Below are positions 25,933 to 37,479 of a DNA stretch of 64,000 nucleotides, piece after piece. How positions within the stretch are numbered: position 1 is the first letter of the stretch; every line of letters starts with the position of its first letter. Both the position numbers and the translations under genes were made by a program. The notes beneath the pieces were generated by a model. It ran no database searches and had not been told where the DNA came from. It saw nothing but the letters and a program-made list of their open reading frames with translations. The DNA comes from Antitrichia curtipendula (taxonomy: Eukaryota > Streptophyta > Bryopsida > Hypnales > Leucodontaceae): assembly GCA_951230915.1 (NCBI GenBank), contig OX579640.1:17318981-17382980 (forward strand). Direction: 5' to 3'.

Positions 25933-26592
25933 CAACACTGAAGAACTCTAACACCTGTTTCAATTTATTTATTTAGGTAACAAACTTGAAGTATCTATGG
26001 AATTTGAAGAACTGGGATTTCAACATGGCACTCGACATGGCTAAGCAAGGCAAATGTAGTGGCGACTGTCAAAAAAAATATTGACATAGTCTTTAAAGGA
26101 GCATATGTTGACGGAAGCAACTTCTTAAACCAATTTTGCTCACGCTCTTCATGTGATGTGCTAGATTCCTCAAATGATAACTTTTGTACATTCTTATAGA
26201 TTTATCCTCATTTTGTAAAGTTTGAATTGAAATGTTCAAGAGGATGATAAAATATGGAAAACTAAAGACACATATTTTGTAAACAAGGCCATTATGTTTT
26301 GAAAAATTCAACAATCAACAAATGACACATACATTTTTGTTTATAAATAAGAAGCAAAACTCATTACCTTTGACAATTTCAATTGCCTTTGTGCTAGTCC
26401 GATTGTCATGGTGTATTATATCTCATGTACTCTTGTATTTCTAAACATCTAACTTTCATCAACCAACATATATTTATGAAGATGTGAATTTTGGAATACA
26501 AAATTCAATTTCTGAATTTTGTAACTTTTCTGTGAAAGAAGCACTCTTAGAGAAGTTTAGGGAAGTTTGGGAGATTGGTTATTAGCTGGCGA
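25933..26592. other. AT-rich spacer
   Basis: No gene or clear repeat is recognised. The first 100 bases may be the 3' flank of the piggyBac relic. Confidence 0.45.
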
Positions 26593-27154
26593 CTAGGGGA
26601 GTGCACTTAGTTCTACTATAACAAACCACGTGCGAACAAGTGGTTTCTAATAAACTATAATTCAACTTAAAATTTTGAGCATTGTTTACTAATGACTATA
26701 GGTTTCACTTGCCGAAATTTTCAACTCAAATAAAATATGAAATGATTTCTAGAAGAGGTTGAAAATGAACTAAAATGGCATGTTTTTCAACTCAAATAAT
26801 TATAGAGAACACATTTAGATGACCATTGAATCAATATTCAACTCAAAATGAGCTTTCAATAGAGAGTGTTTTTTAGAAATTTTTTGTTTATTTTTTAGAC
26901 AATTTTTTCTTATATAATATAGGGGTGTAAAAGTTATTTTTCAGTTTTACAATATATCTTTTTACTTCAAAAATTTGTAACTAATTATTGTTTAAAAATA
27001 AAAACATCAATAATTCAAAACATGAACTTTTAAAGTAGGAAAATTTATTCATAATTTTTTTATTTTGTTTTACTTAAAATTCAAAAGTAAATAGGGGGTC
27101 CAAAGTTTTGTTTGTACGTGATTTCTAATGGACATTCTAAGTGAACTCCCTGAG
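26593..27154. mobile_element. hAT-type MITE, copy 1
   Basis: This 562-bp element is about 90 percent identical by eye to 36227-36790. Its ends, CTAGGGGAGTGCACTTAG and CTAAGTGAACTCCCTGAG, are imperfect inverted repeats. Eight-base flanks GCTGGCGA (26585-26592) and GCTAGCGA (27155-27162) form a target duplication with one mismatch, which points to the hAT superfamily. It has no coding capacity. The worn ends and flank suggest an older insertion than copy 2. Confidence 0.85.
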
Positions 27155-28133
27155 GCTAGCGAGCAAGGTGACGATTTTTTGATGCACAAACGTATTACTT
27201 TTCTTGTCATTTGAATTCACAACAGAAATTGTAGCATTTGGAGCTAGTAGGGCGGAGAAAGATAGGGTTCTACTATGTATTTGTTTTTGGTGTTGGAGAA
27301 TCTAAGTTATGAAATTCTTCACTAGAAGCTTGTAACGCAGTTGCCGCTTCCATACAGTTGATTCAGCTCATATAGAATTTGTCATATAGTGGAATTGATT
27401 TATTGTTTTGTGACAATTGCAGGAAATTGGATGTCGTGATGAATTGGTTAGAACATGTTGTACTCACTTTGGTGTTGGCAGGTTGCCCTCTTTAGAATGT
27501 AGCTGTAATTTATGAATAAGGATCGTTGCTTCATCTTATGACTCATCCCATGCTTCTCTGAGCATCCCAGTGGCAACTTTCTTGATGGCCAAGTGCCTAG
27601 ACTAAAATAGGTTTCTATAAAAGTGATCTTTACTTTTGTACATTGTAATGAAGCAAACAATTCTATGGTGCTTTGCATTTTATTTGGATGGATGTTATTG
27701 TTCCTCATTGAAAATAGGGGCAACCACGTCGTCTTAGTAAAATGCAAAGTACCAGATTTCAAGTCAAAAACAAAAACATGATGTTTATCAATCATTTGGG
27801 TGTCTTGCATTTTCTAAGGATGGATACCGTTGTTTCCCACTGGACATGGGAGCAACCATGTTGTCTTTGAAAAATGCAAATTATCACATTTCATGCAAAT
27901 TGAATAAATACAATTGAAAATCATTTTTTCTGACAACAAAAATCATTACATATGACAAATGAAGTCATATTTGACGTTTAAAATTTTCTAAAAATATTAA
28001 TATTTTGATAATGCTAACTATGCATATATTTGTCATACATGTCAATTTGCAAATACCATTTTTTGAAATTTCTGGTTTGATTTCTTTAAATTTATATCAT
28101 TATAATTGAATTATATTGGTTTTAATTTTGTAG
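27155..28133. other. Spacer with two short TIR-like direct copies
   Basis: Two related modules, 27671-27749 and 27804-27880, each begin with a CTTTGCATTTT-like box, carry GGATGGAT...TTG.T.CC...GGGGCAACCA, and end with AAAATGCAAA. Each is about 78 bp with inverted ends, perhaps a very small MITE duplicated in tandem. Otherwise no gene is recognised; a 120-codon minus-strand frame at 27448-27810 overlaps one module and has no domain. Confidence 0.5.
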
Positions 28134-30027
28134 GGTCTCATTATGGCAAAGAAGTCTTACAACCTTACAAATGTAACATTTATCATTGTGAACTCCTTCC
28201 CCATGATGCATCAAAGATTGCCCGCCATGACGAAGGGGAAAAACATCAACGATTGGCGGAATTAGAGAAGTTCCAAAGCACTTTGGAGAGTTGGAGCATT
28301 ATTTTAATTGTGGGCCAAGACATCTAGTATGTTTGCACATATTGTGATATGGATATGGAACTAAGTTTCCCAAAGATCAAGCAACATTTCGAGTCTAGAT
28401 ATAAACTTTTTCTTGAAGTTTCTACTATTCTTATTCTAGAAGTTTCCAAAGTTATTCATATATCCTTCATTTATTTATTTTTCTTACAATTTATTGCATC
28501 TACTATTTTATTCAATAAAATAGATCAAGTATATAATTTTTTATTTTGTTGAAATGACATTTTGAAATTAAAATATTTTTGAACCATTCATTCACAAAGT
28601 CCTTGTTTTTGTCAAAATACACTTGAAACTATATGAAAGTTTTAGTTTCATGAAAGTTTTAGAAATTCTTAGATATTGTTTTACAACTTTAATGTAATAA
28701 CAAAAGTTAAGTGTATTCGGGTATATCGACGGAAGAAATATTATGAGAAAGATTACAATTTTGAAGATGACAAGGTGCATTTCGAGGTTCTCAATGAATT
28801 TGTTGCTATAGCAAACAAGAAGGCAATATTTCACATTATCATGGGCATATTCTTACAAATTTGATTCCCAAGGATCAAATTTTTTACCTTTATAATATGG
28901 CATCTATACTTGGGAAGTATGATAAAGAAGTCTTTTGCAAGAAACATATAAGTGACATTCGAATGGTGATGTATGGAATGTTGGAGAACCATCAATTGAC
29001 ATGGTGAGTTTCAAATTTAAGTTTTAGAAGTTATGTTTTTCTAAGAAAATGGGTTGAAAGAATATAATTTTTCAATGTATATAAATTTATATTTGAATGT
29101 TAAATTACATTAATTATAAGGAAGACATCAACTTTATCTTTGGGAATTGTAATTTTTGAAATATTTGTTCCGGTCATGTATTTTATAATTGATTGATAAA
29201 TAAATATTTTTTAATTTGAATGTAAGTTTGTGCAACCACATGCGGAGATGTATGCATTGTTAGAGGTGTTCATGAAGAAAATGCATTGCTTTTTCAAAGC
29301 TGCATTTTCCGAGTTCATAGAGACCTTTGAAAATATACTAGTGAAAGAAGGCTTGAAGGGCACACAAGGTCATTTTGCCGGGACTCCATTCACTTGTTTG
29401 GCAATCACTTGTGATTATTCTTGTTTACCACACGATGACCCAACCGACTATGGCTATGGAATCATTGTGTGGCTCTACCCTAGTAAGTACATTATCTTAA
29501 TGTTTTTTTTATCTCTTTCAAATTCTAATATATTACTTGTATGCATGTTATTAATTATGTACATGTGAATAAGTTTATAAATCAATTTTTTTTATATAGG
29601 TGGAAAAGTGGAAGTGGAGGAAAAGCCGTCATTTTGGCTACCGAAGTATAAAGTTTGTTTCCTTGGTGGAAATGGAGCTAGGATTGTTGTCAATGGCAAC
29701 GTAACTGTCCATTTTACTACGTTTTCAAAACGAGCAGGAGTATTGGGAATTGCTTTTGTACAAAAAAGGCCTTTCATAGTACAATTGAACAAGGCTTTGA
29801 AGAATCCCAATGAGTATCTTGCTGTGAACTATTTCAAAGCAAAAGACTGTTATCCCACTCGGCGAGTAAGTTGTTTTTCCAACTAGAACATCATCTAAAT
29901 TTTCTTTTACATGATTTTTGTGTCATTTTATTCAAATAATTTTAGAACATTTCATTTTACAACCTAACACATATGTATACTGTAGGATACAAGCACTGGC
30001 AAAAGAAAAACTGCTCCTTATTATTAA
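28134..30027 (+). pseudogene. Zinc-finger plus TET/JBP-like dioxygenase gene, 5' part broken
   Basis: Exon 1 (28134 to about 28400) encodes a U1-like zinc finger, with C-x4-C then C-x12-H-x5-H in YKCNIYHC...IARHDEGEKH. After an in-frame TAG (28325-28327) a second CTYC...QHF finger follows. A middle exon near 28700-29010 changes frame once. The last three exons, 29227-29482, 29600-29865 and 29986-30027, join in phase and are fully open to TAA. They encode GTPFTCLAIT, then HDDPTDYGYGIIVWL, a GG turn, FWLPKY and VHFTTF...LGIAFVQK. This order matches a 2-oxoglutarate/Fe(II) double-stranded beta-helix, with HxD at 29431-29439 and the distal His at 29710-29712. It looks most like the TET/JBP oxidases of 5-methylpyrimidines. 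The usual 2OG-binding Arg position seems to be Val. A transposon-borne origin is likely. Confidence 0.5.
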
Positions 30028-31292
30028 TTCATCTCTATAATGTGCTTCAATTTTTTTTTTGTCTTTTTTATATTTTTGCTTACATTTTCAATCCTTGAGC
30101 CATATATTTTTTGATTCTGATTGACAATTAAACCTCCTTTGCAAAATTTTTTTTAATATTGTGGACATAAAAAATTTATGTCTTTCAAACAATGCTTGTA
30201 TTTGTACTTTTTAATTTGAAATTTCCATTTCTTAGTTAGTCCAAATAGTAAAAAAAATAATATTGTACAGATATTCCTTGTTGCAGTTGTATACAACTCA
30301 TCTTTACAATTTTTTATAACCTTTATTTACATCTTTGATAAAGTTGTTCAAAACTTGTATCCAAAAACATTTGCAATAAAATATGAAAGGATCGGACGTA
30401 TGTTCTTTTCCATGTAGGTATTGCTAAAAATCATTTGAAATCACCAAATATAAGTACAAGTGATATTAATGTAGGATTCAATATGATGTTTACTTTAAAT
30501 AATTTGTACTATATTTTGAACAAGAATTGAAAGTTTTCAAAGTTTGAAAGTGGTATTTAACATTTTCTTCTAATTTTATTGATAATTGAAAAGGTTATTC
30601 TAGAGGACGGGTTTTAAAGCATAATATGTATTTATGCTGTAAGATCATCATTATAGTAATACTTGTTTTTTAAATTCTAATTTTGTACTCACATCTTTTT
30701 ATGTACATAATATTCATTTGGAAAACTGCAAGATTATGGCTACTACATGAAACCTAGAGTTGGATTGCTACTATTATTAGATTTACAAATATAAGACATA
30801 AAATAGTTGCAAATAGTGCATTTTCTAAAATGAAAGTGACTTTTCTCACAAACATATAAATTACACATTCTTTTAAAAGAATGACAAAAGAAGCACATTA
30901 AATTATAAAAACCAAAGAAAAAATAAAAATTGAACTTAGAGAATTTCAAATAAAAAGTAAATAAAAAAAATCTTCACACTACACATTTAAAAAAAATGCA
31001 TAATGTTGACATGATTTCAATTTGTATTTTCATAGCATTTTTTTCGTGTAATTTTGTTTTTTGCTAAAAAACTCGCTTGTCAGTTCTTATGTCTCAAAAA
31101 CAACACCTTCATACATTTACCATTTCAAAATGACATAGCGTCCAATTTTTTCTAAACATTTCAAAATTCTCACCCATAAAGTACCTTGGTGAATGGGCTA
31201 TTCTTGTATTCATTGAAGCTTCGTATTGTTTTATTTTTGGAAACAAATGAAACAAAATCCTATTGCAAGGGACAAAATAAAAGTTCTAAAAA
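30028..31292. other. AT-rich DNA downstream of the dioxygenase-like gene
   Basis: No gene is recognised. The DNA is very AT-rich with many T and A runs and could include the 3' flank of the upstream gene or element. Confidence 0.45.
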
Positions 31293-31545
31293 TGCTTATG
31301 CCCTAAAATCGCCGACCTCCTCAAGTGTACACTATTTGTATATGTATCTTTTTTGTAGGCTTCACCAATGTACAAAACAATGTATATTTCAGAAGGTAGA
31401 TGATTTTTGAGCTTTATGTCATTTCAACTTCAAGAATTCATAAGCAATTGTTGAAAGGTTCAAAAAATATATGAGGGCTTTGACTTGATGCCAATTGCAC
31501 TTGCCTTTTCTGGAAAATAAAATGAAAAATTAATCAAGAACATTC
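31293..31545 (-). repeat. Dispersed repeat, copy 2 (inverted relative to copy 1)
   Basis: This is the diverged inverse of 95-340. CCCTAAAATCGCCGACCTCC opens the palindromic part here (about 31300-31414), followed by GTCATTTCAACTTC and the GATGCCAATTGCACTTGCC-like block. The palindrome has lost more of its symmetry than copy 1. No coding capacity is seen. Confidence 0.5.
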
Positions 31546-33184
31546 ACTTCCCTAGAAATCAGTTTTTTTTCTTTGGTGGGCAATTTCGACACCTTTGATC
31601 TTTCATAGCCCACCACCCACAAGTGGCTATCAAAACACATCAGAATCATATATTAACCACACAAACACAGAAATACATCCAATCTACTCACGACAAGGAT
31701 GAAACCCCCTAGTCGTAGTGGGCCAAGAAACCAACATGCTATTGTTGTTCTGCCAAAGTCAAGAGCCCTGTTTTTTTTGGGCACCGTTTTTTCCGGTGTA
31801 CTCTTCACTTGCAACTAGTGCAGAGTTGTCAGTACAAGTGTATGAGGTCGTTCAACGATTTGTGTCATATTCACTTTTCATTTTTGTCCAACTTCGTATA
31901 GTATAGTCTCTATATAATCAATATTGAACACTCATTTCTAATCAATAATTTCTTGTCGTTTTTTGTTTTTATCAAAATCACTTTCGACTGCAAAATTGTG
32001 TAGCACACTTATAAGCGATTACTCTGTAAAAATCCCAACTCAAACAAACGTAATCTAAGATTAATAAATATTAGTTGTCTATCACTTCCATGAAAATACG
32101 TTAAAAATTTGCTCATGTATGCCTTTTGCTAATATCCTAAAGGATTAATGTGTGTAATTGATTAGAGAAGTTAAGTGCCTATATAATTGGAGTGTTATTG
32201 AAGTGATTTGGGTGAGATTTGATTTAACAATTTTGACTTGCAGTGCAATCTGATGGAAATCGTAATCTTCAAACCGCAATAATTTTTAACAGTCAACGAG
32301 TTATAGGACGTGCCTTATATTGTTGGAAAGAAGAAGAAAATCAATCAAAATGCCTTTGAAATTTATTGAATTGAGCAAGAATTGCATGAGTTATCAATCG
32401 CCAAAGTTGTTGGCCTCTTGTTGACCATGAACTGGTCCAAGAAGTGGTGTTTGTGTTGGTTCCTTCATCTATTGATTGGAGCAAAGAAAGATTGGAGTTT
32501 GTGATTGTGTGTGTGATAGAGGATGGAGATCAAGAATTCAAAATTATCGGGAAAAATTCAAAGCAACTTCACAAGATTGTAGCTTGAAACTCACCATACT
32601 TTGCATTACTTGGGACCATTTAATGTAGAATCAACAGATTTAGGCATTTTGCATTTATTGTATAAGTGTAATAGTACATTGCTTATAGTAAAGCACCTAC
32701 AGGACCAATTGATCTAAATACCTAAGAGGAATAATTAATGAATTACATGTATTATTTTTAAAGTATTATTTTGGAATTAATTAGGTCCTAGAGCATTCAT
32801 TGCAAAAGATGATTTGACCAAAACTAAAATTTTGACTAGAATATTTGACCTCCCTATTGAACACTAGATAAGATCAGGACTTCATATATTATGTTTTATA
32901 CATTGATAAAAGACTATAAACAAAATTGTTTAACCTCGGAATAAGAGTGTTATATACTATAAAGTCCAAAATAGGTAGATTTTTATTTTTATTTTTATTT
33001 TAAAAATAAAAAATAAAAAAATAAAAAATATTAAAAAATATTAAAAATATTAAATATTAAAAAATATTAAGAATAAAAAATATTAAAAAAATATATATAT
33101 TTGAAAAGTTATCTCGCGACTAGATTGTTTATAAATTGGTTACCTTCAATGTTGACCAAGTCATTACCTTTCAGAGTCCAAAGT
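31546..33184. other. AT-rich DNA with A/T simple sequence
   Basis: No gene is recognised. At about 32980-33100 there is an ATTTTT/AAAAAT simple-sequence stretch that could fold on itself. The stretch 32400-32640 is less AT-rich but has no open frame of note. Confidence 0.45.
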
Positions 33185-35285
33185 CTGAGGTGACCACCTA
33201 GATTTGGAAAAAGTGGGCGCCTTGTTTGTTGGGCACCTCTTGTGCTAGTCACAAGATCAATCTTGTTGTCAAAACTTTATTCAATTACCCTTTGGTTTCT
33301 CAATTGGAGAGACTTTGTCCATGTCTCTATTCTTATTTGTGTCGTAGCAATAGGGAGCATTCTGAGCTCCAAAAGCTCGTTGATCTCATAGAAACTAAGG
33401 GATTTAAACTATTACGGAATGTAGAAACATATTGGATATCCATGAATAATCCATCTCAGAGGATTTTGTTTGAGTACCAAACACTCTTGGTGAAAATGGA
33501 GGTGGATATGTCTACCGTTGCAATTCGGAAAGCAAATTCAACAGCTTCAACTAATTTTGACCTTCTTGCTGATGTTGAGGTCTTTCTTTCTTTGGCTTGC
33601 TTTATTCCCATGCTAAATTGTATACATAACCTCATCAAATTTTTCCAAGCCAGGAATGTGTTTATCTGTGACTTCATGCGATCTCTCAAAGTCTATCAAG
33701 TTGATCTTGCACGGATGTTCATAGACTCCTTTACAACATTCAATGAAGTGGATTTCAAATGGTACAGTGAGCTGATTAATCTTAGGTGCTCCAATATGCC
33801 AATGCAGTGAGAGTAATTGCCAAGCGGTAATGGTGTTTGTCACATGCTTTTTGACTTTAGCTATACCTACATCTTTGCTCGGTACCACAGCCGTCAGTCA
33901 ACCAAGCATATCTTTGTTACAGCAAAAGAGTTCTAAAACATTTAAAGAAGTATCCAGCGACAATTCGCAGGTATGTTTTCTAATTTTCTTCCATTTTTTT
34001 AAATTTCCTTCTAAAGTTTTTTAGACCTCTCAAGAAAGTTCATGTTTTTCTTTTGACTAAATATGGGATTGTTTGGTAGGTTGGTAGATTTGATAGTGGA
34101 CTTCAATCACCTTGAAGATCCACTTTCTTTGATTATGTTTTGCCTTTGTTTTTATTAGCATTTGAATGTGTCTTTGCTGTTGGTATTTGCAGAGTTTCTT
34201 CTTTCAATATTTATTTATTTTTAGACAGGGTGGATTTTTTCTATAAACTTTGTGTTCTTTTCGGACCAGAGTGGACGTTTACGATTTAGGTTTTGTATTT
34301 TTTTTAGACTAAAGTGGGGATTTAGGGTTTAAGTTATATATTTTTTTGGACTAGGGTGGGATTTTTTCCTTTAAGTTTTGTATTTTGGAGGAATTAGAAT
34401 AGGGGTTCTTTTTCAACTCTTGAATTTTTTTGAGATTAGGATGGAGGGCCTTCTTTGTAGTTGCTGTGCAGGTTATAATTAAGGTTGTTTATTCTATGCT
34501 AGTGCTTGCCTGCTTGGTTTCAATGTAGTTGCATTCTGTTCTATTTATTGGGAAAGTAAACCTCTTGATCGGTGCGACTTTGGGTTGGTGCAACTTTGGT
34601 CACTTGTTTCGTGAATCAGTTCATTGCATTGTAAGTGATTTTGCCTACTTTTGTCTTTTTGTGCGCAGAGGTTACTCAATCCCTGTTTGATGAACTGGAC
34701 AAGAGATTCCCGCAACAAGAGCTCTTGGACGCTTTGGGATTTATATATCCCCAATATTGACAACAAGAAGGGACATAAATAAGTTTTCTGTAGCACTTGG
34801 CGGTGCTCAAACAATTTTACTATCATGCCAAAATTGTAAGTGTTGGGATGGCTCCAAAGGAAGGTGGAGACTCCTTTACGGTACCGGAGATGTTGTTGGA
34901 GTCCAAACTTGACAACTAGCAAGCCCTTTTAAAAAATACAATGAAGGCCAATTGTTAGGCGCATGTAGACTGCCTTTTGACACCAATCCCGTAATAAAGT
35001 TGTAGAGAATATTTTTTTAGTCTCGCCACTTGAAGAAACTCATCTTTGAGTATTTCAAAGTAGTTGAGATTGGTTGTTGCATAGTGTTGGACTAAGTTGA
35101 GGACAAGAAAACATTCTCTACATTGAAGTTTTTTAAGTCTTGCTAGAAAAACCACCTTGACAAACATTTAACTCTAGTTGTCTGCATGTTTGGACAAAAA
35201 TACTTCTCTTTAGAGAACTTTCCATACAAAGAGGCCATTGATTCTTGGAAGAGTGCGGTGAAGGTGGGTTAGCATAGGGATATCT
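33185..35285 (+). pseudogene. Decayed hAT transposase of the ZNF862-like type
   Basis: hAT transposases carry an RNase-H-like core and a C-terminal dimerisation region. The first block is open at 33226-33810 and reads LLGTSCASHKINLVVKTLF, then HSELQKLVDLIETKGFKLL, ILFEYQTLLVKM and LLADVEVFLSLACFIPML. This is the order seen in ZNF862/KIAA1586-like hAT proteins. A likely intron, 33971-34668 (CAG/GTATGT to GCGCAG), separates it from LFDELDKRFPQQELLDALGF. The dimerisation block comes last, near 35100-35270, as RTRKHSLH/FSTLKFFKSC and LVVCMFGQKYFSLENFPYKE across frames. Many stops and frame changes after 34757 show it is dead. Neither end of the element was identified. Confidence 0.82.
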
Positions 35286-35514
35286 GATTTTTGCCTGCTT
35301 TTGCGCAATTTGCAATATCCTTCCCTTTTACACATGTATTCCCTTAGTTATCATGAAATTATGCCAACTTTGGGGTTCATTCACAGTGTTTTCCTTGACA
35401 TTGAGTTATTGGTTTGGAATATTCTCTTTGATGCACACTTAAACAACTGTGGGTATCATCGACTAAAGGCTAGGGTTAACCCTAGACCGCCCAAGAGGAC
35501 AAAAAGTGTCCTCA

Positions 35515-36065
35515 CATAGTTTAAGTTAAATTCAAAGTACTGTAACTTTTGCATCCAATGTCCAAATTCAATAAAACTTGTTGGGAAAGTTGCACCTTGT
35601 CTTCTAGTTTGTGTGGTAAAAGTTTCAAATCAATCCAAGAGGTAATGATTTTCTGGAAGCCAATCAAAGTTCACAGGCTCAATTTGATTCACCAAAGTGC
35701 ACTTCATGGCTGCAACTTCGGGGTCTTGTATCTCTTTCATCCAATGTTCGATTTCAATAAAATTTGTTGGGTTGTGTTTATCTTGAATTCTAGTTATTGT
35801 GGTGAAATTTTCTTGTCAATCCAAGTTGTTTTGAATGTTTGGAAGCAATTCAAAATTCAAGATCCCGCCATTTATGGACTATAGTGAACTTCGGCGGCTT
35901 GTATCTTCTTCATTAAATGTCCGTTTTCAATATAAAAACTTGTAAAAGTTGCGCATACTAGTCTTGTTTGTGCGGCTAAATTTTCATATCAATCCAAGAA
36001 TTTATGAATGACTGAGAAGCATTTTAGTAGAAGGAGGTTCAGCCCTAGATGTGTTTTTTGCAACT
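35515..36065 (-). repeat. Satellite-like dispersed repeat, copy 2 (inverted)
   Basis: Reverse-complemented, this segment has the same monomer order as 19255-19770, including GAACCTCCTTCTACTAAAAT, TTCTTGGATTGATATGA, GCACAAACAAGACTAGTATG and TACAAGACCCCGAAGTTGCA. It contains about three diverged monomers. Open frames such as 35549-35884 come from its T-rich strand and have no domain. Confidence 0.6.
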
Positions 36066-36226
36066 TTTCTTGCCTATTTTTGACATTTGCAAGCCATTTT
36101 GCAAACACATTGAGTCAATTGAATGATATTTTTTTTCACCAATGTGTTTGTATCCTGGTTTTGAATCACTTTGTAGTTTAAAGTTTTTTCATTTGATTAG
36201 GTTTAGAAATCAAATTTGGCCTCTAA

Positions 36227-36790
36227 CTCGGGGAGGTCACTTAGCTCTACTACAACAAACCACGTGCGAACAAGTGGTTTCTAATAAACTATAATTTCAA
36301 CCTAAAATTTTGAGCATTGTTTAATAATGACTATAGGTTTCTATTGCCAAAATTTCCAACTCAAATAAAATATGAAATGATTTCTAGAAGAGGTTGAAAA
36401 TGGGCTAAAATGGCATGTTTTTCAACTCAAATAATTATAGAGAACACATTTAGATGACCATTGAATCAATATTCAACTCAAAATGAGCTTTCAATAGAGA
36501 GTTATTTTTCACAATTTTTTGTTTATTTTTTAGACAATTTTTTCTTATATAATATAGGGGTGTGAAAGTTATTTTTTAGTTCTACAGTGTATCTTTTTAC
36601 TTCAAAAATTTGTAACTAATTATCATTAACAAATAAAAATATCAATAATTCAAAACATAAACTTTCAAAGTAGGAAAATCTATTCATATTTTTTTAATTT
36701 TTTTTTATTTAAAATTCAAAAAGTAAATAGGGGGTCAAAAGTTTTGATCGCACGTGGTTTCTAATGGACACTCTAAGTGACCTCCCCGAG
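36227..36790. mobile_element. hAT-type MITE, copy 2
   Basis: The ends CTCGGGGAGGTCACTTAG and CTAAGTGACCTCCCCGAG are exact 18-bp inverted complements. The 8-bp sequence GCCTCTAA lies directly outside both ends (36219-36226 and 36791-36798). The 564-bp body matches copy 1 at 26593-27154 in the same orientation and has no open frame of note. The perfect ends and target duplication imply a fairly recent insertion. Confidence 0.92.
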
Positions 36791-37479
36791 GCCTCTAAAT
36801 GTGTTTTTAGGAAAATTTCAGCATTCTTTTTCAACACTAAAACATTATAATCTTGCAATCTACACGGTCAAATGACTTCAAATTTGATCCATGACATCTA
36901 CAACATGTGTACTACATGATTGTACGGTTAAGATCTTTATTACTTAGTCACATTTAGATTTATAGCACTTCAAAAGCTAGGATGTTTTTTTACCCAAAAC
37001 GGCCATGGACGGTCTAGGGTTAATGACTTGTTTATGTTTTTGATTCACTAACCTATACTTCTAATGTGTTGTGTTTATTTTGTGTTGTGTGTAGAACACT
37101 AACACTACGTTTGGACAGTCTTAGAAAGGTTCAATTCTCTTGTTAGTCGCCATGGTAATTTAGTTTTGAATAGCATTCTTCTTTGAAGAAAATTGTGCAT
37201 GAAACCTATTGAAATAAACATGCTTTAATGAGTATTTGTATGAGTATTTCCAAAGTGCACATTCCTCTACACTTGACTGAAAATCGCTAGTTTTTTGACA
37301 TTTTGTTGTATAACTTTGCAATTGGAGCCATTTTTGCACTGAATGGAAGTAGCCTTCAGTCATACACAAAAAAAAATCTTCCACATGTAGCAGCTTGCAC
37401 TTAACCAAAAAAAAAATTAAGAATATGAAAAATGCCACCCTTTTCACACGATTTTAACTGGCTGCTCTTACCAACGGGA
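36791..37479. other. AT-rich spacer
   Basis: No gene or repeat is recognised between the MITE and the GC-richer block that follows. Confidence 0.45.
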
